Positions 1 through 6,320 of a stretch of DNA of 10,107 nt are shown here, piece after piece. Each line of letters starts with the position of its first letter. Position 1 is the stretch's first letter. Origin of the DNA: Dehalococcoidia bacterium (GTDB lineage: Bacteria > Chloroflexota > Dehalococcoidia > UBA2979); assembly GCA_030745285.1 (NCBI GenBank), contig JASLOV010000182.1:1-10107 (forward strand). Direction: 5' to 3'. A model generated the notes under the pieces. The model was not told the origin of the DNA and did no database searches. It was given only the letters and a program-made list of their open reading frames with translations. Made by a program: the position numbers and the translations under genes.

Positions 1-1
1 G

Positions 2-865
2 ACGGCGCCACAGGTGATGGCGATCGAGCCGGTGCTCGGCGTGATCGAGCATCAGACGTTGCACCCGGAGGCGCGCCTGTTCGCTCGCGACCCGGGCCTC
101 TATCACGTCAGCATCTTCGGCCAGCCCGGTGGAAGCGGCCCCTGGGGATGGCGCTTCCAGGGTCACCACATCTCCCTCAACTACACGCTCGTCGACGGTG
201 AGATCGCCTCGTTGCCGACCTTCTTCGGCTCCAACCCTGCCGAGCTGGGCGCGCACCGCCCGCTGGCGGCGGAGGAGGACTTCGCACGGGACCTCGTCAT
301 GTCCCTCGACGGCGACCAGCGCTCGGCCGCGCTGATCTCGCCGGTCGCGCCGGAGGACATCGTCACCTTCGAGCACCGCGCGGTTGAGGACGGTCAGTTG
401 CCGGCGCTCTTCGCCGGCGGCCGCGACCTCACGCCCGAGGAACGTGACGAGCAACAAGCCGCACGCAGGGCGAAGCTGGGGCTCACCGCGGAGATGCTCG
501 AGGTGCTGAAGTACTCGAGCACGCCTCGTGGCGTCGCCGCCTCAACCATGGACGGCGGTCAGCGCCAGCGGCTGACGAGCCTGATCCGCGCCTACGTCGA
601 CCGCCTGCCGAACCAGGTCGCCCAGTTCGAATGGACGAGGCTCGAACGTGGCGGCATCGATGGCGTCCACTTCGCGTGGGGCGGGCCCATCGAGCGGCAC
701 GAGCCGTACTATTATCGGTTGCAGGCGCCGAACTTCCTCGTGGAGTGCGACAACACCCAGAACGACGCGAACCACATCCACAGCGTCTGGCGCGACCCGG
801 CAAACGACTTCGGCGCAGCATTGCTCCGCGACCACTACGCCGCGGCGCACCAGCAACCAGAATGA
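2..865 (+). CDS. DUF3500 family protein, 5'-truncated by window edge
   Basis: The reading frame is open from the first complete codon and has no stop upstream, so the gene very probably begins before the window. GTG at 14 and ATG at 17 are unlikely to be the true start. DUF3500 traits seen are the GPWGWRFQGHHISLNYT block early in the fragment and the C-terminal block ending NHIHSVWRDPANDFGAALL. The two His/Trp-rich blocks and the closing His-Arg-Asp segment are the conserved parts of the family, whose biochemical function is not known to me. I see no membrane segment in the visible part. The stop lies 19 bases before an alpha/beta-hydrolase gene with its own ribosome site, so the two are probably co-transcribed and possibly act in the same catabolic pathway. 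Family call is confident; function is open. Confidence 0.85.
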   Translation, partial: TAPQVMAIEPVLGVIEHQTLHPEARLFARDPGLYHVSIFGQPGGSGPWGWRFQGHHISLNYTLVDGEIASLPTFFGSNPAELGAHRPLAAEEDFARDLVMSLDGDQRSAALISPVAPEDIVTFEHRAVEDGQLPALFAGGRDLTPEERDEQQAARRAKLGLTAEMLEVLKYSSTPRGVAASTMDGGQRQRLTSLIRAYVDRLPNQVAQFEWTRLERGGIDGVHFAWGGPIERHEPYYYRLQAPNFLVECDNTQNDANHIHSVWRDPANDFGAALLRDHYAAAHQQPE

Positions 866-884
866 GCGAGAACGGAGCAGTGCG

Positions 885-1856
885 ATGACGACAGCGACCG
901 GCGCGGTGGGGCTGGACCCCACTCTCTTCGGGCCCGACGCCGTCTCCGAGGAGACTCGAGCGGCCAACGCGTTGATGGCGGAGCAGCTCGCGGCGGCCCC
1001 GCCGACCCACGAGCAGGACCCCGTCGCCGTGCGCAGGGCACGGCTGGAAGGAACCGGCCGGCTGCCTGCGCCGGTGCGGTTGGACAACGGCGAAGACCGC
1101 TCGATCTCCGGGCCCGCCGGTGACATTCCGCTGCGAGTCTTCGTCCCGGAGACGGTGAACGGCGTCTACCTGCACATCCACGGCGGCGGCTGGGTGCTCG
1201 GAACCCACGACCAGCAGGACGAGCGGCTGTGGGAGACGGCGCAGACCGCCAACGTCGCCGTCGTCAGCGCTGGCTACCGGCTTGCCCCCGAGGACCCCTA
1301 CCCCGCCGGCCCGGACGACTGCGAGACCGCAGCCACCTGGCTTGCCGAGCACGCCGTCAGTGAGTTCGGCAGTGATGTGCTGACCATCGGCGGCGAATCG
1401 GCGGGGGGGCACCTCTCGGCCGTCACGTTGCTGCGGATGCGCGACCGGCACGGCTTCACCGGCTTCGCCGGCGCGAACCTCGTCTACGGCGCTTACGACC
1501 TCGGCATGACCCCCAGTCAGACCCGCGGGACCGAGGCGATGGTGATTCCCACGGCGACGATGGAATGGTTCTACGACTACTTCGTGCCGGCCGAACAGCG
1601 TCGTGACCCGGATGTCTCGCCGCTGTACAGCGAGCTGCACGACCTGCCGCCGGCCCTCTTCACCGTCGGCACGCTCGACCCGCTGCTCGATGACAGCCTG
1701 TTCATGCACCAGCGCTGGCTGGCGGCGGGCAACGACTCGGAACTGGCGGTCTATCCGGGTGGCGTCCACGGCTTCAACGGCCTGCCGATCACGATCGGCA
1801 CGGAGGCCAATGCACAGCAGTATGACTTCATCAAGCGAGTAGTCGACGGCGCATAG
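885..1856 (+). CDS. Alpha/beta-hydrolase, HSL-like family IV esterase
   Basis: 323-residue cytoplasmic-type hydrolase likely to cleave carboxylic esters. The family IV (hormone-sensitive lipase-like) marks are all present: oxyanion-hole motif HGGGW at residues 99-103, YRLAPE at 131-136, nucleophile elbow GESAGG at 170-175 (Ser172), catalytic Asp265 in the TLDPLLDD segment, and His295 in GGVHGFNG. The first 70 or so residues form the usual N-terminal cap region. The frame is open further upstream, but ATG 885 is chosen because GGAG (874-877) sits 7 bases before it and the upstream translation is low-complexity shadow of the DUF3500 gene. It lies 19 bases after the DUF3500 stop and 47 bases before a zinc alcohol dehydrogenase, which suggests that an alcohol released by ester cleavage is oxidised by the next enzyme. 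Substrate is unknown. Confidence 0.93.
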   Translation: MTTATGAVGLDPTLFGPDAVSEETRAANALMAEQLAAAPPTHEQDPVAVRRARLEGTGRLPAPVRLDNGEDRSISGPAGDIPLRVFVPETVNGVYLHIHGGGWVLGTHDQQDERLWETAQTANVAVVSAGYRLAPEDPYPAGPDDCETAATWLAEHAVSEFGSDVLTIGGESAGGHLSAVTLLRMRDRHGFTGFAGANLVYGAYDLGMTPSQTRGTEAMVIPTATMEWFYDYFVPAEQRRDPDVSPLYSELHDLPPALFTVGTLDPLLDDSLFMHQRWLAAGNDSELAVYPGGVHGFNGLPITIGTEANAQQYDFIKRVVDGA

Positions 1857-1903
1857 TTACGCAGTGATAGTTGCGCAGCGATGTGCAGAGAAGGGAACTC
1901 CCC

Positions 1904-2980
1904 ATGAAAGCGGCGATCTTCCACGCTCCGCTGGAGGAGCTGACGATCGAACAGATCGACATCTCCGAGCCGACCGAGCACGAGGTGCTGGTGAAGACGA
2001 TGGCCAGTGGCGTCTGTCACAGCGACCTCCACTTCATCGACGGCCTCTACCCGATGCGCGCCCCGGCCGTGCTCGGCCACGAGGCCGCCGGGGTCGTCGA
2101 AGCCGTGGGCTCGCTGGTCACCGACTTCGCCGTCGGCGACCGCGTGATCGCCTGCCTCTCGGTCTTCTGCGGCCACTGCGACAACTGCCTGAGCGGACAC
2201 CCCAGCATCTGCACCACCCGTCCGACGCGCGGCCGAGATGAGGAGCCGCGCCTGAGCTGGGAAGGCGACGCCGTCGGCCAGATGGCGAACATCGGCAGCT
2301 ACGCTGAGCAGATGCTGCTGCACGAGAACGGCGTCGTGAAAGTCGAACAGGACATCGGCTTCGCGCAGATGGCGCTGATCGGGTGTGGCGTCACTACCGG
2401 CGTCGGCGCCGTCCTCAACACCGCGCAGATCGAGGCCGGCTCAACGGTCGCCGTCTTCGGGGCCGGTGGCGTCGGCCTCTCGGCGATCCAGGGCGCGCGC
2501 ATCGGCGGCGCACGCATGATCATCGCCGTCGACGTCGTCGAATCGAAGCTCGCGACGGCGCGCGAACTGGGCGCGACCCACGTCGTCGACGCCTCCTCGC
2601 GTGACCCGGTCGAGGCGATCCTCGACCTCACCGGCGGCGGCGCGGACTACACCTTCGAGGCGATCGGCCTGAAGATCGCCGCCGAGCAGTGCTTTGAGGC
2701 GATCCGCTCAGGCGGCACGGCCACGGTCATCGGCATGATCCCCGTCGGCCAGAAGGTGGAGCTGGACGGCCCCTCCTTCCTGCGCGAGAAGAAGATCCAG
2801 GGCTCCAGCATGGGGTCGAACCGCTTCCGCGCCGACATGCCGAAGTACATCGACTTCTACCTCCAGGGCCGCCTCAATCTCGACGAAATGATCACTCGTC
2901 GCGGCTCGCTCGAAGATGTCAACGAGGCGTTCCGCGCGATGAAGGCGGGCGAGGTCGCTCGCAGCGTCCTGGAGTTCTAG
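1904..2980 (+). CDS. Zinc-dependent alcohol dehydrogenase (MDR superfamily)
   Basis: 358-residue medium-chain dehydrogenase expected to oxidise an alcohol with NAD+. Catalytic zinc ligands are Cys38 (GVCHSD), His59 with Glu60 (GHE) and Cys161 (GCGVTTG). The structural zinc site is Cys89, Cys92, Cys95 and Cys103. The Rossmann fold carries GAGGVG at 186-191 and Asp210 at the end of the second strand, which favours NAD+ over NADP+. The GCGVTTG block and overall length place it near the class III/liver-type ADH branch and actinobacterial AdhB-like enzymes; the substrate cannot be read from sequence, and a formaldehyde-adduct (thiol-linked) dehydrogenase is an alternative. ATG 1904 is preferred over an upstream in-frame start because AAGGGA (1891-1896) lies 7 bases before it and MKAAIF is the usual N-terminus. 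Probably the third gene of the DUF3500-esterase operon. Confidence 0.93.
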   Translation: MKAAIFHAPLEELTIEQIDISEPTEHEVLVKTMASGVCHSDLHFIDGLYPMRAPAVLGHEAAGVVEAVGSLVTDFAVGDRVIACLSVFCGHCDNCLSGHPSICTTRPTRGRDEEPRLSWEGDAVGQMANIGSYAEQMLLHENGVVKVEQDIGFAQMALIGCGVTTGVGAVLNTAQIEAGSTVAVFGAGGVGLSAIQGARIGGARMIIAVDVVESKLATARELGATHVVDASSRDPVEAILDLTGGGADYTFEAIGLKIAAEQCFEAIRSGGTATVIGMIPVGQKVELDGPSFLREKKIQGSSMGSNRFRADMPKYIDFYLQGRLNLDEMITRRGSLEDVNEAFRAMKAGEVARSVLEF

Positions 2981-3019
2981 ACGGCCGTGATCCGTGCGTG
3001 ACTGGGACGCAGACCGAAA

Positions 3020-3043
3020 GGGTGAGGGCATGAGCCCTCGCCC
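3020..3043 (+). promoter_or_regulatory. 10-bp GC hairpin with ATGA loop, before the pyrophosphatase-like gene
   Basis: Bases 3020-3029 pair with 3034-3043 (one G-U pair) around the four-base loop ATGA. It sits 39 bases after the dehydrogenase stop and 9 bases before the GTG start of the next gene. The ATG in the loop opens an 8-codon reading frame (3030-3056) whose TGA overlaps that GTG (GTGA). No T-run follows, so it is not a canonical intrinsic terminator, though it could still end or attenuate transcription of the upstream operon or control translation of the next gene. The structure is seen in the sequence; its role is inferred. Confidence 0.5.
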
Positions 3044-3052
3044 CGTCGACGG

Positions 3053-3421
3053 GTGACTGGGGGCGCCAGCCGGTTGCGCCTCGAACCCGCCGCCTGCATC
3101 GGTCGCACGGTGGAGGTCGAGGTCGACCGCCCCCTGGGGAGCCGTCATCCCGCGCACCCCGACCTCGTCTACGAGCTGAACTACGGATTCGTGCCCGACA
3201 CCATGGCTGCCGATGGCGAGCCAGTCGATGCTTACATCATTGACTTCGGAGAGCCGGTCAAGCAGGCGGAGGGTCGGGTTGTCGCCGTCGTCAGGCGGCG
3301 TGACGACGTCGAAGGCAAGCTCGTGGTGCGGTGCGGCGACCAGCTCCTCACCACCGCGGCGATCGAGGCCGCAGTCCACTTCGTCGAGCAGTATTTCGAC
3401 AGCAAGGTTCTGCGCGAGTGA
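3053..3421 (+). CDS. Short inorganic-pyrophosphatase-like protein
   Basis: 122 residues with the fold signature of family I soluble pyrophosphatases: an IGRTVEVEVDRPLGSRHP block (16-33), ELNYGFVPDT (41-50), ADGEPVDAYI (53-62) and RRRDDVEGKLVV (81-92). It belongs to the short (about 115-125 residue) branch often annotated as inorganic pyrophosphatase. The classical metal signature reads D-x-D-P-x-D, but here it is DGEPVD, with Glu56 replacing the central Asp; related short proteins as I recall them also carry Glu, so this is probably branch-specific. PPi hydrolysis is therefore plausible but not assured, and another phosphoanhydride substrate is possible. The only usable start is GTG 3053, because an in-frame TGA lies at 3023-3025; no strong ribosome site precedes it. 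It converges with the NHEJ locus, with 30 bases between stops. Confidence 0.8.
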   Translation: MTGGASRLRLEPAACIGRTVEVEVDRPLGSRHPAHPDLVYELNYGFVPDTMAADGEPVDAYIIDFGEPVKQAEGRVVAVVRRRDDVEGKLVVRCGDQLLTTAAIEAAVHFVEQYFDSKVLRE

Positions 3422-3451
3422 CCCTCGGCCGCCGGCCGCCTCAGGCCTCCG

Positions 3452-4486
3452 TCAGGCAGAGTCGATCAGCGCACGGATGTCGTGCTTCGCGTCGAGGATG
3501 CCGGCCCAGAGGTCGCCGGCCGACTCGATGCGGTCCGGCGCGGTGAGAATTGTGAAGTCGGTCGGGTAGACATCGTCGAGCTCGTCCCAGCGCAGCGGCA
3601 TGGAGACGGGCGCCCCGGGCTTGGCGCGCGGCGAGTAGGCGCTGGCCAGGTTCTTGATACGAGCGTTCTGGTTGGCGTCGAAGAAGACCTTGCCGGCGCG
3701 CTTCTCGACCGACCATTCCATCGTCACCTCGCGCGGATACGCCCGCACGAGGAAGCCGCCCAGCGTCTCGGCGATCGAGCGAATCACGGCGTAGTCGAAG
3801 TTCCGCAGCACCGGCACGTAGATGTGAAGCCCCATCGCTCTCGAGGTCTTCACAAACGACGAGAGCGACGCCGCGTCCAGCAACTCCTTCAGCCACTGGG
3901 CCACCTGAACGGTCGTATGGTAGGCCTTGCGATTCAGCTCCGGCTCCTCGCCCGCCCCTTCCTTGCCCGAGTAGATGTAGGGGTCGAGGTCGAAGAGCAC
4001 GAAGTCCGGGTAGTTCAGCAGCGACGCCTCGATCTGTTCCTTCGATCCGGTGAATTGCGTCGAGTGCAGGTGGCCGTCCGGCTCCGGGTCGACGCGAGCC
4101 AGCGAGGTGTGCAGGGCGAGGTCCGCGACCTGCCCGAGCCACAACAGCGTGCCGAGATTGTTGCAGAGCATGAACTGCTGGTCGCGATTGTTGGCGTAGA
4201 CGCCGATAGTCTCCACGAACGGCGGGGCCTGCTCATTGTGCTTCTGGTAGAAGTAGTCGCCCTCGATACCATTCGGATAGCGCGTCAGCGTCAGCGGGCG
4301 GTCGCGGAGCTGCGGCAGCAGCACCGGCGCGACCCCGGCGAAATAGACCAGCAGGTCGCGCTTCGTGAGCGCGCGCTGGCCGCGGATCTTCGGCCACATC
4401 ACCTTGTCGAGGTTTGTCAGCGCGATCTCGTTGTCGCCGACCAGGAGCCGCAGCGTCTTCGCGCCGCCGTCGAGCTGGTCGAGCAC
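3452..4486 (-). CDS. ligD: LigD-type primase-polymerase (PolDom)
   Basis: 344-residue archaeo-eukaryotic primase-fold polymerase that would add nucleotides, preferably ribonucleotides, at broken DNA ends during Ku-dependent end joining. Seen are the LTNLDKVMWP start block (23-32), TKRDLLVYF (41-49), RPLTLTRYPNGI (63-74), metal-binding FDLDP with Asp166 and Asp168, GLHIYVPV (219-226) and FFDANQN with Asp270 as the likely third metal ligand, then YSPRAKPGAPVS and the C-terminal GDLW segment. The usual KTSG is KTSR here (Arg216). GTG 4486 is the first usable start; GGAG stands 9 bases before it. The frame continues open upstream to a TGA at 4586-4588 through a Pro/Ser-rich linker without ATG, GTG or TTG. 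It follows the ligase ORF in the same frame and was probably once fused to it. Confidence 0.9.
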   Translation of the reverse strand: MLDQLDGGAKTLRLLVGDNEIALTNLDKVMWPKIRGQRALTKRDLLVYFAGVAPVLLPQLRDRPLTLTRYPNGIEGDYFYQKHNEQAPPFVETIGVYANNRDQQFMLCNNLGTLLWLGQVADLALHTSLARVDPEPDGHLHSTQFTGSKEQIEASLLNYPDFVLFDLDPYIYSGKEGAGEEPELNRKAYHTTVQVAQWLKELLDAASLSSFVKTSRAMGLHIYVPVLRNFDYAVIRSIAETLGGFLVRAYPREVTMEWSVEKRAGKVFFDANQNARIKNLASAYSPRAKPGAPVSMPLRWDELDDVYPTDFTILTAPDRIESAGDLWAGILDAKHDIRALIDSA

Positions 4487-4621
4487 CGATGCGATCTCCG
4501 AGGCGAGCTCACTGCTCGAGGGCTCATCGATCGAAGTGGAGGGCGGGGGCGCGGACGAATGTGGTGGCGCGCTGACCTCGAGCCGTCACACATCCTTCGC
4601 AGCCTTGTCGTCGCGCAGCCG
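4487..4621 (-). other. Remnant LIG-POL linker between two in-frame stops
   Basis: On the minus strand, the frame shared by ligase and polymerase reads PVF-stop-RLRDDKAAKDV-stop-RLEVSAPP and then a Pro/Ser-rich stretch up to the polymerase GTG. LRDDK followed by a short basic segment is the usual continuation of the ligase domain in fused LigD proteins. The piece between TAG 4622-4624 and TGA 4586-4588 is therefore coding-like sequence that is no longer in an intact ORF. Each stop is one substitution from a plausible sense codon (TAG from TTG or CAG, TGA from CGA). The GGAG serving the polymerase start is at 4496-4499. Confidence 0.7.
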
Positions 4622-5740
4622 CTAGAAGACCGGCGCCCGCAGGTGGCCGTCGTTCGTCCACTGCGCGAACTCGACCTCGACGACGAGGCGCGGCGTCACC
4701 CAGGTCGCATCGCCCGCATCATCGGGCGCGCCGCCGGGCAGCGGGCAGGTCTTGCGCGTGATGCGATCGAGGCTGCGCCGGATCGCCGTTAGCGTTGCGT
4801 CGTCGAACCCACCACCGACGCGACCGGCCGAGATCAGCTCGCCGTCATCGTTGCGGGTGCCGAGCAGCAGCGAGCCGAACGTCGACGCCCGCGCCCCGTT
4901 GCCCGGACTGAACCCCACGACGACGAACTCATCGCTCTGCGTGGCCTTCACCTTCAGCCAGTTGCGGGAGCACTTTCCGCCCTCGTACTTGCTGTCGGCG
5001 CGCTTGGCGACGATGCCCTCGAAGCCGAGGCCCTGCACCGCCTCGTAGGCTGCCTTCCCGTCCCGCTCGAAGTGCTCGACCGCCTGCACGCGAGCGGTCG
5101 GCAGCAGCGTGCGCGCCAGCATCGCCTTGCGGTGGCGCAGCGGGACGCGGCGCAGGTCGTAGCCATCGAGGTAGAGCAGATCGAAGGCGAAGAAGATCAC
5201 CGGCACGTCCGCCTCGGCGCGCTCGATATTGTGACTACCCAGCAGGTTCATGCGCTGCTGCAGCACTTCGAACGAGGGCACGCCGCGTTCGTCGAGCGCG
5301 ACGATCTCGCCGTCGAGCAGCATCGACCCGGCCGGCTGTCTCGCCAGGGCCGCCGCGGGCGACGGGTACTGATCGGTGATCGGGCGGCCGGTGCGCGATC
5401 GCAGCGCGACCGACTCGCCGTCGACGAGGGCGAGCGCCCGGATGCCGTCGAGCTTCGGCTCGAAGAGCCACTCCTCCGAGGAGAACGCATCGGCGGTCGC
5501 TGTCGCCAGCATTGGCGCGAACCTGGCCGGCGGCTTCGCACGCTTCGCGCCGGGCAGATCGCCAAGCCGCGCCGGCGTCGCCTCGCGCGAGCGATCGGGC
5601 AGGTGGCCGGCCTTCAGTTCGGCGACGGTCAGTGACGAGACCACCGAGGCGTCATCGTCGGTGATCTCGCGATGCTCGTCGACCGCCACGTCGTGGTGCT
5701 TGATCAGCAGCCAGCTGTCCTCCGACTGCTGGGTCTTCAC
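4622..5740 (-). CDS. ligD: ATP-dependent DNA ligase (LigD ligase domain)
   Basis: 372 residues from GTG 5740. This is a nucleotidyltransferase plus OB-fold ligase that seals double-strand breaks with Ku. Motif I is KLDG at 96-99 (Lys96 takes the AMP), motif III FFAFDLLYLDG at 183-193, motif IV EGIVAKR at 241-247, motif V WLKVK at 261-265. The OB fold ends in VEVEFAQWTNDGHLRAPVF, and the TAG falls directly after it, so the catalytic core is complete. Residues before about 70 read SWLLIK and then a linker; SWLLIK is really the last strand of the phosphoesterase domain. Codons upstream of the GTG continue this ([12 protein letters not shown]), so the annotated start is probably not original. It has only a distant AAGGGG, 12 bases off. 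Translation may depend on frameshifting or coupling with the PE ORF, which ends 17 bases upstream. Confidence 0.9.
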   Translation of the reverse strand: MKTQQSEDSWLLIKHHDVAVDEHREITDDDASVVSSLTVAELKAGHLPDRSREATPARLGDLPGAKRAKPPARFAPMLATATADAFSSEEWLFEPKLDGIRALALVDGESVALRSRTGRPITDQYPSPAAALARQPAGSMLLDGEIVALDERGVPSFEVLQQRMNLLGSHNIERAEADVPVIFFAFDLLYLDGYDLRRVPLRHRKAMLARTLLPTARVQAVEHFERDGKAAYEAVQGLGFEGIVAKRADSKYEGGKCSRNWLKVKATQSDEFVVVGFSPGNGARASTFGSLLLGTRNDDGELISAGRVGGGFDDATLTAIRRSLDRITRKTCPLPGGAPDDAGDATWVTPRLVVEVEFAQWTNDGHLRAPVF

Positions 5741-5757
5741 CAGCGTCCACGACCCCT

Positions 5758-6255
5758 TCAGCTTATGGCCGCGGAGGGCACCGAGAGCTTGCCGCCCTTG
5801 ATGCCCTCCCGCATCCGCGACTCGGCCTCTGCGCGGTCGTGGAACGAGAGCCGGCCGTCCTCGTCCGGCGAGTAGGTGCCGTGGTCCCAGACGATCACCT
5901 CACCGGCCCCGTACTGGCCCTTCGGGATCACTCCCTCGGATGTCGCGTAGTCCAGCGGGTGATCCTCGGTCATCACCGCCAACCGCTTCTGCGCCGGGTC
6001 GAGCGAGGGGCCGCGCGGGACGAGCCACGACTTGAGCACGCCGTCGACCTCCAGCCGCACGTCGTAGTGCAGCCGGGTCGCATCGTGCTTCTGGACGACG
6101 AAGGTCAGCGGGCCCTTACCGGATGCGGGGAAGGCGGTTGCTCCACCGGACGGCTCGGGCGTGCTCTCGAAGTCGCGCTTGTCGTCGTACGCGCGCAGCG
6201 GCGCGCGCTTCGCGGTCGCGACCTTCTTGCGTGCAGGCTTCTTCCGTGCAGGCAT
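5758..6255 (-). CDS. ligD: LigD 3'-phosphoesterase domain (PE)
   Basis: 165 residues. The PE domain trims 3'-phosphates and 3'-ribonucleotides from broken ends before ligation. A Lys/Arg/Ala-rich N-terminus (1-20) is followed by the family core: [18 protein letters not shown] (52-69) with candidate metal and active-site residues His57, His63 and Asp65, then [24 protein letters not shown] (His99), and [21 protein letters not shown] (108-128). It ends abruptly: GKLS is followed by VPSAAIS and TGA, whereas the final two strands ([18 protein letters not shown]) are found in the next frame. One base missing from the C-run (G5776-5778 on the plus strand) would restore the fusion to the ligase. The start ATG 6255 has no strong ribosome site and lies 39 bases after the ku stop, consistent with an operon. 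Confidence 0.88.
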   Translation of the reverse strand: MPARKKPARKKVATAKRAPLRAYDDKRDFESTPEPSGGATAFPASGKGPLTFVVQKHDATRLHYDVRLEVDGVLKSWLVPRGPSLDPAQKRLAVMTEDHPLDYATSEGVIPKGQYGAGEVIVWDHGTYSPDEDGRLSFHDRAEAESRMREGIKGGKLSVPSAAIS

Positions 6256-6270
6256 GCGGGCCCGGACTCA

Positions 6271-6320
6271 GCCAGGCAGCCTGGCCAGCCGGCGCTAGCC
6301 GGCAGCCGCCTTGCGGCGGC
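6271..6320 (-). repeat. Three adjacent inverted repeats at the ku 3' end
   Basis: Three short perfect stems follow one another: 6271-6276 with 6280-6285 (3-base loop), 6288-6293 with 6298-6303 (4-base loop, spanning the ku TAG), and 6305-6310 with 6315-6320 (4-base loop, inside the last ku codons). They cover the whole ku-to-PE junction. No T-run follows on the minus strand, so this is not a standard intrinsic terminator. They could limit read-through from ku into the ligase genes or stabilise the ku mRNA end. In GC-rich DNA such short stems also occur by chance. Confidence 0.4.

Larger units (their letters stand above)
3452..6255 (-). pseudogene. ligD: Interrupted ligD (PE-LIG-POL) in three ORFs
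   Basis: Read on the minus strand, three consecutive ORFs give the full domain order of a bacterial multifunctional NHEJ ligase: 3'-phosphoesterase (5758-6255), ATP-dependent ligase (4622-5740) and primase-polymerase (3452-4486). PE and LIG are separated by a -1 frame change near 5776-5778. LIG and POL lie in one frame, separated by TAG (4622-4624) and TGA (4586-4588). The codons around both breaks still read as LigD, which argues for a recent single-gene ancestor. All three parts keep their catalytic residues, so separate functional polypeptides remain possible. This entry describes the whole locus; the domain ORFs are listed separately. Sequencing error cannot be excluded from sequence alone. 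Confidence 0.6.

Noticed and set aside
483..1769. Long minus-strand ORF antisense to the DUF3500 and esterase genes
   Set aside because: Its Arg/Gly/Val-rich composition is that of a shadow frame in GC-rich DNA, and the plus-strand genes have clear motifs.
3426..3446. CGGCC-GCC-GGCCG stem and adjacent GCCTCAGGC palindrome between the convergent stops, possible two-way terminator
   Set aside because: The stem is only 5 bp and no T-runs follow on either strand, so it is too weak to call.
3482..4792. Long plus-strand ORF opposite the polymerase and ligase
   Set aside because: Shadow frame; the minus strand encodes the recognisable LigD domains.
5770..5785. Programmed -1 ribosomal frameshift between PE and ligase
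   Set aside because: No canonical slippery heptamer in the right phase is present; a one-base indel in the C-run is simpler.
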